Shown piece after piece: positions 49,501 through 61,489 of a stretch of DNA of 64,000 bases. The DNA is taken from NCBI GenBank assembly GCA_007026445.1, contig VDMD01000089.1:39647-103646 (forward strand), written 5' to 3'. Each line of letters opens with the position of its first letter. Positions within the stretch are counted from its first letter, which is position 1. Origin of the DNA: Schizophyllum amplum (Eukaryota > Basidiomycota > Agaricomycetes > Agaricales > Schizophyllaceae). Both the position numbers and the translations under genes were made by a program. Under the pieces are notes generated by a model. That model was given only the letters and a program-made list of their open reading frames with translations, had not been told where the DNA came from and did no database searches.

Positions 49501-50460
49501 GACCGCTATCGCAGGACGTGGAGCTGCCGGCTACCGGCTACCGCGGACACACACGAAGGAGTGGGGACTCAGCAGACCCTCGACTCCTCTACCGGCGACT
49601 TCAATCTCCGGGGGACCCTTGACTCCTCTCACCATCTGCCACAATCGTCGGTCAAGTCAGCTTCCGACTCGTCGCTGAAGTCGGCGTTTGGGCCGCTCCT
49701 GGGCGTCGTGCGGCACGCAGCAGGTGAGTACACCTTCAATTAAAACACACTTGGACAATCTGCTCACCTCTCGCGACCCTTCGCAGCGGCGCGCCAAGCT
49801 CAGCATTGCTGTAACTCGCAAGTTCCGCTTGTGCGTGGCGCGGCATCCCGCCGATGCTAACGCCGCTGACAGCTATCGTTGCGCGTCGCTTCCGGTGAGC
49901 ACCGGCTCGCCTGACGTTGCATGTATCGAGGCTAACGACGTTGGTAGACCATATCGCCGGGACCTATACGTGTCGCCGAAGCCGCCCGTCCATGCCGCCG
50001 AGGTCCCCCGGGTTTCTCGCCGTGTCGGCGGTCTCCCCGCGGGACTCCTCGCCCCCAAGACCTCCAAGCGGGGGAATGTTTGACGACCAATTAGGCGCCA
50101 AATCTCATGCAAACCGAAGGACAAGGGTGGTCTCGAGACCTTCACAACTGCCATCTCGAGGTCTCCGGTGGCGGCGCGCAGCGCTGCCATGCTTTTTATC
50201 AGTCGTGCGCTATTCGTCGCCAGTACTGTACCAGAACTAACATTCCGTTCAGACTTGTGTTCGGGGGTCGTGTGCCTTTTTAAGGTGTGTTGAAACGCAT
50301 CACCCCGCATACGCTTCCAACCCCCCGCGGCCCCACTGTCGACCCCTTGCTCCTTCCATACATCGCCTTTGATATGCCGCGCTTGTCATTAAATCCTTGT
50401 TGTTTTCTCACAGGAAGGAGATATTCACGACCATCTGGATATACCTGCGCACGTTCAAGA
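49500..50460 (+). other. Possible degenerate exons, unassigned
   Basis: A frame around 49560-49740 (DSSTGDFNLRGTLDSSHH) is followed by a GT-AG-like gap and a second piece near 49785-49890 (RRAKLSIAVTRKFRLCVARH). These might be two exons of an old gene or the 3' continuation of the inner repeat family. No family is recognised. Confidence 0.25.
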
Positions 50461-50466
50461 TTGCTC

Positions 50467-50490
50467 GGGGGGGGGGGGGGGGGGGGGGGG
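50467..50490 (+). repeat. Homopolymer of 24 G
   Basis: Twenty-four consecutive G interrupt the second copy of the dispersed repeat family (50500-51095). The other copy at 40060 has only a short G run at the corresponding side. Confidence 0.9.
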
Positions 50491-50499
50491 CGGGCGACG

Positions 50500-51095
50500 A
50501 CAGCGGGAGTCCATCGCGGCGGTGGTGCCCAGCACCGCCGCTTTGGGCGCTTCGCGCTCGCCACAAACACAAGGTATATACATTGCTCGCCCTTGCGCGT
50601 CACACTCACGCTGATATGATCGCAGACTCCAACGCTTTTGTGAGCTCCACGCCGCTCACGGCGTCCTCAAGGTTCAAGACAGACCTCGCTGCTGCTGCCG
50701 GGTACGTCGCCGAAGATGACGGGGACTTTACGCGGTAGTGACGCGCAGCGCCCTTGCGACCTTGTACGTGGCGTGGCGAGGCTCGGTTCACGCTATTGCA
50801 CCATCCTTCGCGGAGCGGCGCGTCGCGTCGCCGCGTTCACCGCTCGCTCAACATGTTGATGACGATCATGTACGTACCTCGCTTGCAGGTCATAACGCGC
50901 TCACGCTGATGATAATGCAGGTTCCGACGTTTTCGTGGGATACGCGCGGTCGTCCGCAATCTCATACGCTGGAGCATCGTGCGTAGAGCACGGCGATGGG
51001 CGAGGGTGTCATCGGACACGCAGGGAGTAGGAGTGGATGACGGCGGTAACGCTGCATTCTGAAGGTGTCAGCGTGCGCAAAGTCGTATAAAGTGA
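50500..51095 (+). repeat. Dispersed repeat family, copy 2
   Basis: Same-orientation partner of 40060-40600. It contains the open piece SRFKTDLAAAAGYVAEDDG ending in two stops at about 50737, followed by SALATLYVAWRGSVHAIA in another frame. Decayed, function unknown. Confidence 0.5.
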
Positions 51096-51099
51096 CTAC

Positions 51100-52970
51100 A
51101 TGTCGAAAACCTCCATCCCACGGTTGAAGTGCGTCGTCCGATATTCATTCAAGTGCTTTTGAACTCAACTTGATCAGATACACATCTACTTCATTCGTCT
51201 CTTCCAGTGCTACGGCTTATTATCGCGCCCCGACTTTTCCTTCCACAAAGCTGGTCCTCATTGCGGCAAACCACGCTGTTGCGCGTTCTTTAGAGCACGG
51301 GTATATTTAGGTAAGCATACCTGACTCCTCCCAAGCCTGTCCTCGCACACACATCCACGCACCCCTACACGCTACCGCCGTCACCCGGCGTCATGTTCCT
51401 CGTCCCTTTTTGCGCGACACACGATTAAACTATCGTCTGACCATCAACTACAGGAAATTACAGTACTAGCGCCTTGTTACCACATACGCCCAGCATGCGC
51501 CGGACCACGGTGCTTCGTACATGCACCGATCGCGGTATCAGCGCAACCTCATTGAGCATACTCCAGAGTGTGCCGGTGGGGCGGCATGGGTGCGTTGGCT
51601 GTTCGCATATGGCGCTTCATCTGATTTACATATCTTCAGAGACCAGATCGCGCGCATGGAGGCGAAGCTCCGCCAGATGGGCCTCGCAAGCTCATCACGC
51701 GCATCCTTCTCTGCCAGCAAAGCCGCATCCGGCGCTGGAGGACCCCATTGCGCCAGGCGATGCATACGTACATTCCACCCAGCTGCGACCCTTGCCCCAG
51801 TGGCACATCCGTTGCCTGCAGCGGCACGCCCATCGCCTGCCTCGTCGCGCCCGGGCGCCACATGGAGGCGAGAGGGGCAAGGGGCGGACGTGCACCCTGA
51901 AGTCTGACACGGAGGAGACGACGAAGAACGGGGAGAGAAGAAAGCTGTGGCGGTTGCGAAGCGGCCGAGGATGAGGAGGGCGAGAGGCGAGAAAGAGGAG
52001 CCGAGGAGAAGGTTCAGAAGGATGCGATGCAGCAAGAAGATAAGGAGAGTCACGCGCTCAAAAACGGCGACGGGGAACACGATGGCCGCGGATAGGTTGG
52101 GAGGGTAACACCGGTTGGAAGCCGGGCTCGGCGGGATTGAAGACGGGGAGGGGGTGCGGCAGGCGCTCCGATCGACTACGGGCAGGGCTAAGGCGCGGGC
52201 GGAGGGCGAGGAACGCGCGAGGCCGGGCTCGAAGCCACTGAAGGGGGCGTGTAGGAGGTGTCGAATGAGGCGCTGCAGACGCTTGCGCTGGTAGATGGGG
52301 ACTCGGGAGGGCGCGGGAGACGAATGGGTGCCGAAGAGGAGTCAAAGAAGGCGAGAAGGGGACGAGACTGCGAGAAGAGGGCGTAATGCGATTGCAGGCG
52401 CGAAGGGGGCTGAACGGAGGGCGAAGGGAGGCAGAAGGGGAGGGCGCTGAAGGCGAACACGACTCGCATGAGGCGAAGGAAGCGCTACGTTCGTGAACAA
52501 GGTGCGTGTGGTAATTCTCTAACCTTTCTGACAATCCGCTCAACATCGTTGTTTCCCGCCAGCGTAATATGTATATCCGGCTGGAGTGTGTTAAGGGCGC
52601 TCTTGACCCCGATACCACCAGCGTCTAACGCGACTGCGGCCGTAGTGATGACCAGCTATTGGCGACACTCTAAGCTCGTCACGCAGAACTCTTCTGTATC
52701 CAACGCAAAGACTGCATCGAGCCCTGCCTTCGTGACCGGTGACCCCTCGAACGACTTCAGTCCGTTGTGCTACTCGCCCTCGGCCTAAGGTCTCCTTCGC
52801 GCCTTGCTCGACAGCTCTGCGCTCATCAAGAAGATGCTCGCCACCAGTCTCGCCCGTGGCTCAGTGCTGGGTGCGCTCTCCATCGAGCGAAGTCGTTGCC
52901 TGCTCGTCGTACTCATCGGTAAGCGCCTGACCTGACGCTATCGCCCTTCCATCCCGTCTAACGTCTCCTC
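51100..52970. other. No supported gene
   Basis: A plus frame near 51521-51907 has one helix-like piece (DQIARMEAKLRQMGLA), but the antisense frame is longer and no splice sites extend either. Near 52795-52920 a plus-strand piece reads LRALLDSSALIKKMLATSL and looks coding-like, but it is isolated. Probably relics. Confidence 0.35.
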
Positions 52971-52974
52971 CCTC

Positions 52975-52977
<3 letters not shown>

Positions 52978-53007
<30 letters not shown>
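52978..53007 (+). repeat. Homopolymer of 30 C
   Basis: Thirty consecutive C lie between the isolated coding-like piece at 52795-52920 and sequence of unknown nature. It is the third tract of 24-30 G/C in the window. Confidence 0.9.
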
Positions 53008-53009
<2 letters not shown>

Positions 53010-53010
<1 letters not shown>

Positions 53011-54740
53011 TCATTGAATCTGTAAACCATGATCATGGCTGCTGGGCTGGAGGAGAAGCAAGCCGGGCGTCAGCTGGACGTCTGACTTCGAGCCCGCGGT
53101 TCAGGTGCGTCTTGTCGCTTCAACTTCTCAGCGGTGTCTGATCAACCTACAGGCCTTCGCTTATCATCTCCAACCAATCAAAACATCTCCCGGCCTAAGT
53201 CTCGCTCTCTAAGGCTACGCCGCCGTCGCAAGTTCCAAGACCATCCCGCACCGGAACCACGCTATCTCCAGCCTCGCCCGCCGCCTCTCTTTCCCCAATC
53301 CCCCCTCTGGAACATGGATCAGACTCTTGTCCAACAACGTGCGGGCGCGTATCTCTTCCGGACGTCTCTAACGACGTCGGCGGCGTCACCGCGAACAGGA
53401 TCGGGGTCACGTGCTCGTTACGCCTCGGGACGACAAGTACACGCCTTGGACCCAACTGGCAGCTCATCCCTGGCTCATCCTCTTGATCTGTTTCGCGTAC
53501 CGCTGGCTATGTCCTGCCACACTGCCTCTACACCATTGCTTCACCCTCTGCAACGCCGTTCCCATCGCTCTCTTTTACGCCTTCGATCCCGTCCTCTTCC
53601 ACGCCATTTCCTTCGTCAACGGCGACCGGAAAGGAACGGCAGACCGCGTATCCGGGAATTCATCCCCGGTCGAGTCCGCGCGCATCTGCACTGGCGTACA
53701 CGTCGGCCTACGGTCGGGACCCTTTGCTGGCATGGTGTGGTCATGGGAGGCTCTATGAGCACGGCGAGGTTGGGAGCACAGAGTGGTCGGTAGCTCAGCG
53801 CGTGCCGCGGACACAGTGAAATCAGGTGTCTAAGCTCCATGTGGAGCTAGCAGGCATGGCTTCAGTGGCGTTGTGAAGCGGCGATACCGACCTTGAGGTA
53901 GACGTCCCGCGCTGCAGGTCGAGGTCCCGCGATGCACGGCGCAAGTCGACATCCCGCCATGCGGGTCGACGATGCCCATCCCTACTGGCCAGACCTGCCT
54001 CTTGCAGGGTATTCTTCTCGCTCGGCATGGCGTCGCTGCACGCGGAATACCCCTCTTCCCCATACCGCAGCGCCTCAACCACGGGAACGCGCGCCGTGTG
54101 CATTGGGAGTCGTTGCCTCGCACGCATTCGGTCATCGCCGCAGGGCGAGATGATGATGAAGAGAGGACAAAGAAGGAGCAGGACCATCAGTCATTCCCTC
54201 CCTTCCCCCTGTCTAACACACCTTCAGGGCTCGCCCGCGCTCATCACTTCGTCACTGCAGGCTACCCCACCACCAACGACACCGTCTCCCTCCTAGCGTA
54301 CCGCACGACACTGGCGCAGTCGCCCTCGACGATTGCCTATCACCCTCTACCACCTTACTCGTGAAACCCGTCCTGCGCAGAAGCGTGGAGCTACCGACGT
54401 ATTGTAAACTCGTATGATATACTGTTTTAATAACTTCAACTCACGCTCAACCTTGGGCTGGTGACCCAGCTATACACTGTACAGGCCGTGTCCGCTGTCT
54501 AACGAGAGCCTGCTCGGTGCTCGTAGAGGTCGGCAGTGGCCGCTGACCATCATTTTGATTGCGCATGTGGATTCGAAGCGTGTTACGCACGACTTTATGT
54601 ACGCGCTTGTGTGTTCCAAACTTTCATCTCAACCTCGCCGCCTCCCAACGTCCAACAGCCGAACGAATTGGTCAGTGGCGCTGTCCAAGGCTACGCTGAA
54701 GCCAGTGCCGGCAGTGTCGACACCTCTTCTGGTCATTTTG
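53010..54740. other. No supported gene; YRL2 upstream region at the right end
   Basis: Competing frames on all readings, Pro/Arg/Ser-rich, with no recognised domain. The last few hundred bases (from about 54380) are less GC-rich and may hold the YRL2 promoter, but I see no clear TATA box. A plus frame at 54536-54751 ends just before the YRL2 start and is not joined to it. Confidence 0.4.
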
Positions 54741-54747
54741 TCTTGAA

Positions 54748-57700
54748 ATGAGTACGGACGAAGACCAAGGGTGAGAATTTGATCTTCTCCTCTCGCCACG
54801 TCGCTGAGAAAGGTTCAGCGCTACCTCGGACTGGAGAACGGGGGATCTCGCTTGCGTTCAACCTACGATTGAAAAGGGTACGAGACTAGAAAGCTTCATT
54901 CGTCATCTTTGCTGACTCTGATATCCTAGGCGAGTTCGCCCTAATCGTCCCACCGCAGACGATAACGTGGTTGGGACGTTTGTTGTCCGCCCTGCGGACC
55001 TCATCGGAACCGGGTTGTGTCTGCGATGGAGAGACGCCTCTCTATCCTCCGGCTGTCGCTGCGGTCGTAGGACCTCGGTGTCCAACGTGGAATCCCCAGG
55101 GAGTTTATTTCAGTCCTTCGCTGCAGCACGCAGTCAACCTACACCGGCAGGATCTGGAGCTTAATCATCAAGTCGTCACTCACTTTGAGCGCTTTCACGG
55201 TGTCAACTGTCGCCCAGCTTCGCCCGACGACTCCCTTCCAGAAGTGCAGCATCTGATTCCGGGCATCCCAGTCTTCGCAAGCCTGCAATGTGTCGATGCG
55301 GGATGCCGCAAGCTGTCGGACGACGTATCGCTCAGGAAGAACGGAGCGCAACGCAAGCACCATAAAAAAGCTATGGTGCCTGTCCATCTCCTAGGCCGTC
55401 CTGGGATGCCAATAGCTGTTCTCGTCTCCACCAGGCAGGACGCGCGCGATCATGAATGCGCCGCGTCCTTACATTGGACCCAGAAGAGTGGACGGGGTGC
55501 TTCTGTCCTTACGCCTGACGGTGACACCGACACGTATTACTTCAAGGGCCAGCTTCCTGGCACTTCAGGGCCCATAGTCCTGGCGTGTAAGCACGAAGGT
55601 GAGCATCCACTGCAGGGGATGAATAGTTGCTGATCGATGCAGCCATACTTTCCGGATACGGGCCACTTGACGTGCGGTGTGCAGCACTGCTTTACGGGCA
55701 CTTCGCCGTAGTGCCAGATTACAACGTCGTGGTCAGCGGTAGCTTCGACTTTCAGACAAGGCCAGGACATCGGTATGATGTTACGCGCGTGATTTCTAAA
55801 ATCGTTGGTAAGAAGCATTCGCTTTGTGACATATGTGCTGATTCCTTCATCAGGGTCCGACGAAGCCGGTGCACGTCGCCTGAAGCAGCACCTCCAGCGA
55901 CATTTTCCGCCTCTCGTACACCCAAAGTCCCGCCCAACCCTTACTGCACCTCGAATTCGAGCGCCTCCCGAGGTCGCCCCCTTGCGTCTGACGGCACGAT
56001 CGGTGTGCGAGTCCTGCGGCACTGACGTGGCCTTCAACTTGCGCTCCAGGTGGAAGTGTCCCCAGGCCAATTGTCGTGCCATCAACGATTCGGTCTCACC
56101 GGTGATGTCGTGGAGCTCGGGCAAACGACACTGGCCTCTACCGGGATATCAAGACCCAGCGGTGGCTCTTCTATCGGGTAGCGTAGTGCAAAGGTCCCTC
56201 ACTTCGTCCACTGTCGTGGTGCGAGCAGATGCGGCAAGCCCTGCAAAGCATTGGGAGGCCCTCATTCAAGCACTCCGGTCGAGCTCGTCCTTTGCCTCGG
56301 TCATGTTGACTAGCCTCCCCGGTGCAACTGATGCACCTGGGACGGAATTGTATAATCGGAGACGGTTACATCCGCAGTTCGGCAAGGCCTTAAGAGGTGC
56401 GTTCTTCTGCTACCTGGGGGACATCGACCAGAAGATGCGGGCCGCACACCCCCAGAAGCAGCTTTCCACGCTCATGTACGCCGCGCTTTCTTTGCCTTGC
56501 CTTCTACGGACACTGATAGAGTGGCAGGCTGAGCACCAAGATGCGGAAAAAGGCCGCCCGACACCTCAGCCATGCTATTTGTACCGTCTTCAAACTGCTC
56601 CTTGGATGGAGCACTGCACTACCAGGTCATGTATGCTCCCGCGCATTCGACAGATTCCGTCGGCCTACTGCAGACGGGTATCTGCCGCTCGCCGATCTAG
56701 TGGGCGCGATCATGGAGGTCTGCAATGAAAAGCGTGTAACGACCAACACGTCCATCATTGACGTGCTCGAAATGGCCTGCGTCCTCCAGTGCGTCGGGCA
56801 ATCCGACCCGTCATCACATGACGCTCCTGCTTCTCCCGACGGTCGCTTTCAAGCCCAGGTCCAGTGGCGCACGGCGAGCAGTATTCTCCTCCGTCTGGAT
56901 TCGATCTGCAGAGGCCTCCAGCTGCTGACTGAGGGGCAAAATCTTTGGAATGCTGGCGAGTCCCCTTGTCATCGTCTGCGCGTACGCATCTACGGATTTG
57001 AGGAGTTCGACGTTGGCGGGTGCAGCGGCTCCAACGACGAGAAGGGGTACATGTCGGCGGCGCCAGGAGGGCATATCAGCACCGCTGTCGAAGCGAATGC
57101 CAGCAGTACTGAGCTTAGCGTGGCCTCAACACATATCTGGAAAGATTACCTGTGCGTTGCCGGTTGCTTCTGACAACATTTACTCACTTTGCCGCACCAG
57201 GACCGCGTCTTATCTCCCGGGGTGCTTGAAGGAAGCCATCTCTAAATTTGCCTTGCAGAGGAAGAAAGCACTCGAAGCCTCAGTGCTGGTGCGCTATGCA
57301 GATGCCCCTGACGAGCACTCCGTGCGTGTCATACATCGCGGCGAGGAGCACAATGTCAGCATGGCACGTTTTGAGTGTGCTGGCCTTGCCGCTACCTCAG
57401 ACCTCGTCAACTTCATCAACTGCTTCCTCTTTCCACGGAGCTTCCTCTCCAATCACCGTGATCTACTGAGCCGATTATTCTCACCAGAGAACGATACCGA
57501 CGTGGAAACACTCATCCTATCCCTTCAGGAGCCGCTCCATGTCGCCCATGAGCAGCTCAGCTCCAGCAAAAGGGATAGCGTCAACCGGGAGAACATACTA
57601 CTCCTTGGTCAGGAACTTCTCCGGCGCTTCTACGTCGTCTTGTCCACACGGGTGCCCTACCTCGTAAGCCCAGAGGCGCTCGCCGGTCTTCGCTGGGCGG

Positions 57701-59982
57701 GAAAGCAGAAAGACGTGGTCTTTGGTCCCAAAGGACTCCTTCTGCTTATCCTACGCCCAATGGAAACCACATTCCGATCGAGAGGCGCAGAAGCACGACT
57801 TCTACCTCGGGAGCTGTCCGAGGTACTGATTCTGTACCTGGCTCTCGTCCGACCGTTGGAGTTGGAAGCGGCAAAGACAGTAGCTCACAGAGATATGCTG
57901 TCCTCGTATGTCTTCGTTCCCGGCGGTGTGAGTGCCTTCGATGTTTGCCCGAGCTCTGTTGACAAAACCCGATAGCGCGAGTCCTCCAAAAAGAGGTGGA
58001 CCACGCATTACCGTGATGGTACCAAATTTTTGATTCCTTTTTTCTCATTGGCTGACGAAGTCGAGCAGGGGCCTTCAACCATGCACTGGCAACTATCTCG
58101 GTTCTCCAGTCCAACAGCGTGGTCGTCCATCGGGCGATTAAGCGATTCTCCATTGTCTGGCGCAGGCACGTGTACCTGGCCCAGAGCTCTGTCGCGACAT
58201 CAGTACTTGACATTCAAGGCCAGCACACCGCTGGCACCGCGACAAGAAGCTATGCGGTGAACCACACGTTTCAACAGGCTGGCTTTGGCGTCAGGCGCCT
58301 AGTGGAATCGCTCGCCGTCTGTGACGCTGCGCAAGGTGGTGCCCTATCGGGCAGACTCCCTTCCAGATCCTACGTGGCCAACTCTCCCATCTCCCGGTCG
58401 GAATCCGACATAGACCACCTCGTCTTCAGCAACCACGCGTTCGCGCTTGCCCGCGCGGCGTTCAATTGCAGTAGCCAGTACAGATTGCTCCGAGATCCGG
58501 TAGAGCGCGCCGTGTACGCTCTGAACAACGTCTACTCTCTAACATTCCTGCTGGCGGAAGATTCCTCGGACACGATGCTACTGGAAGACCTCTCATGTCT
58601 TATGAACGTCGTCGGCGATCTACTTTACGGCCCTGGAAGTCGCGAGCCGAGGAGGACTGCGGAGCAGATCGGACACGACATTTTCATGTATCTGCTCGCG
58701 GCAGCGGTGGAAACGGTATGCCAGTTTCCTGAAGCGGGCCTTGAAGTGCGGCTTACATGTCTATCATAGATGCGCCAGGCTCATTTTCTGTGGCGCGAAG
58801 GGGACCCGAAGGAAAGCCCCGGCCTAGAGTTAGGCTTACAGCCCTGGTCCGACGACTTCATCGACTTCCGCGAGGACCTGAAACAATGGCCTGAAGAGCA
58901 GTGGAAGAAGATCACCTTGGCGTGGAACACCTACAGCGCGACGACCTCATGCAGCCGTCCTGATGCTCTAAACCTGGACAGCGGCAGACTGGCTAAAGAC
59001 CTCGCACGGCAGCAAGTAGTTCGTATTGTCTAAAGTCAGTCAGCTTACCGTTGGCATTAGACAGAGTCAGTGCTGGGTCGAGATCGTCCACCGGTGTGAA
59101 CTTGTGTGTGGTCGCTCGGGATGCAAACTCGAAGAGCATGTCGCCGTTCCACGAGAGCGCAGTGATCCACCAGCGATAGCAGAAGTACGTTTAGTCCCTG
59201 CCTCTTCACTGCTGCTTGATCATAACCGCAACTGCAGCTCGCTCCTCAGGGAAAGAAGCGGCAACAGAAGACCGTGCGCGCCGATCCACCGCGACGCATG
59301 TAAGTAGTCGAATTGATCTGATATGTTCGGAGAGACTCATGGCTCCAGGGCCATGAGACGGTCCAAAGTCGAACTCTCTTCTTTCACCACCGAGCGGGTT
59401 GCGACGATCCCCGCCCCTGTCACGATAACCCGCACGCCACGCACCAAGTTGGCAGTGAGCGCACACGGCGCTGGCCAGAGTAAGATTCCAGAGGTCGCTA
59501 GAGATGTTGGGTGCGTCTTTTCTTGTGGACGTATCCCGTTCATTTAACGCATCCCTCTTTGCAGGCCTTCTACAATTGAAGAGCAGGCGACGAGCGGTAG
59601 GCCAGTGGCTCGTATTCAGCCCTCGCGCAAACGCGTACGAAAGACAAGCATCGAGATCGCAGAGTCTTCCTCCGATCCCGAGCACTCGGTGGTATTCGTC
59701 CAGAAGGGGGGAGTGAGGGCGAAGGTACGCCCAGTTTCCGCATCCTCGCCACTTCGGACTCTAAGTATACTAGCAGCCTCCGCGGAAGCGTGCCAGAAAG
59801 GCCGGCGCCGCGGCTTCCTCGTCTGGCTCTGGGGTCGTCATCAGGAAGAGAGGCACTTGAGCTACGAGCGATTGTATGCCGGTTTCGGGTGCAGCTCTTT
59901 TTGTGCATCTCTTTGGGCCCGACGTGGTGTTCAGCGCGATATCCTTACCCACACCATTTCGGAGGGATTTTACATAGAATAG
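54748..59982 (+). CDS. YRL2: tyrosine-recombinase-like protein with zinc-finger-like N-terminus (14 exons, 1530 aa)
   Basis: Exons: 54748-54770, 54813-54877, 54930-55598, 55643-55807, 55854-56475, 56528-57151, 57201-57927, 57976-58018, 58069-58715, 58770-59015, 59065-59184, 59238-59299, 59349-59510 and 59565-59982. All 13 introns are GT-AG (42-54 nt) and phases agree throughout. The N-terminal part has a TFERFH-like Cys/His region (VVTHFERFHGVNC, LQCVDAGC) recalling DUF3505-type fungal proteins, then CESCG and CPQANC pairs. The C-terminal half carries YLALVRPLELEAAK (R940), HRAIKR (H1000, R1005) and GQHTAGTATRSYA (H1032, Y1041), in the order R-HxxxR-H-Y of tyrosine recombinases. A basic tail (SRKRVRKT) could bind DNA. 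The family is, from memory, that found next to RecQ-type helicases in basidiomycetes. No helicase motifs are present here. A DNA-recombining role is inferred, not shown. Confidence 0.7.
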
Positions 59983-60419
59983 GTGAAAGTGCAGATGATA
60001 TTCAATTTCACGCAGTGGTTATGACAGTCGACAACAGCAAGGCAAGAGGAGATGGTCGGACGTCGCGCGTATCGTACGTAGGTCGTCCAAACAGGGGGAT
60101 AGGCAACGGCCTGACTGGCCACACGGCGATGGGGGAAACGGTATATCAAGTGCATCAGTCGAGAGCCTGGCTGACCCACGTAAGCCTGCGTCCAGAGAGA
60201 GGGCGGATCGGCACGAACGTCAAGTGGTTACGTTCTCCTGATATCTCATCAGGATATGTAGCAGCATACGTGGCGCACGCAAGCTCGTCGAGTGTGACGA
60301 GTCCCTGAAGTCCGGAAGGGTGCTCGTTTACAGCAGGTGTCCAGACGAGACAGCCACAACGGGGAAGCCAGCGACGGCGGTGGGTGCCTTTATTCGCACT
60401 GGCGTGCCTTCTGTCAGGG

Positions 60420-61480
60420 TTTTGCTCGCCTGGGCTCAAGTCTGAGCGCGCTGTGAGTCGACCTGATCGTCCGGCGAAGGTGCGTTTGATTGGCGGGTGG
60501 CCAGTCGTCTGGAGAAGGCGAACTTTGACATGAGCTTCCGCAGCGAGCTGCTATCTATGCGTGACCCGGTGCAGACGGCGTTGTCGAGTCGACGGGGATC
60601 TTGGGGTGAGCGATTGGGTGGGAGTGGCCTGTGGCGCGGAAGAGCATTCAGAACGAAGTCTGTGCGAGCGTGAGTTCGACGCAGCGAGAGGGACACGCGC
60701 CCGCGCCGTAGCACTCACGATAGGCGTCCAGAGCTCGGCGGGGTTCTGTGCGGGCGCGGATCTGCAGGGACGAGCGATGCGGGAGGATGGTTGAGGCGGA
60801 GGTCGGTGTGGGGGAGGTCGAGGCTTGAGCAAGATGAGGAGGACACGACGACCTCCCAGACCAGGTCGGACCCAAGTAGTTGTCGGGACGGGCGGAGTTA
60901 CGCGAGCGGCCGAGCGGCGGAGACGCGACGACGAGGAATATGCTCACGACCAACCATCTACGAAACCAGATTAGAGGTACAAACGTATGTGGAGGAGTAG
61001 ACACACACACCAGGCTGAACGAACACCTCCATGGGCCGAGCCGTCAGTGAAAGGGTCCGCCAGACGGGTCCAGACACGGCGAGGAGAGAGGTCGCGCGAT
61101 ACGCAAAGACGAGTGAGGCGGAGGAGTGAGAGATTACAAGAGGCGGGTGGCAGATCGAGCTCTGAGCGGACGCGCGACGAAGCGACAGCGACGGAAGAAG
61201 CGCAAGTTACTGCAAGGTCCGACGTGCGAAGGCCACCTCGAAGGGCACTCTAGCTGGATGACCCTTGCGGGTATCACAATTCCGGGAGCGCCCAGAACGC
61301 TGAGATACCCTCATACTGGTGGGGAGGTCGCAGGAGGGAGCAGTCGACTGGCGGAATTTATACTAGCGCGCCCAAATAAAGGCAAAGAATCAACAGGGCA
61401 GAGCGGAGCCACCGGCTTTCACGTTTGTCACATGACCGCGTTTACGCAGAGCAGAAACGCCGGCTTGTCCGGCGTTTTGA
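60420..61480 (+). repeat. Outer inverted repeat, right copy
   Basis: Reverse-complement partner of 16000-17225. It begins about 440 bases after YRL2 ends and runs to the start of the HerA-like locus. It keeps peptides ANFDMSFRSEL, EQDEEDTTTSQTRSD and HLRNQIRGTNV in differing frames, and the AATAAA word at 61375. Decayed as a gene. Confidence 0.75.
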
Positions 61481-61489
61481 CTTCAGCCT

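Noticed and set aside
54748..59982. Full RecQ-type (telomere-linked) helicase gene
   Set aside because: No Walker A, DExH or later helicase motifs occur in YRL1, YRL2 or their flanks; only the N-terminal-type region is present.
16000..61480. One large palindrome explaining both inverted repeat pairs
   Set aside because: Spacing between the outer and inner copies differs (about 5 kb left, 11 kb right), and YRL1 and YRL2 are in the same orientation, so separate insertions are simpler.
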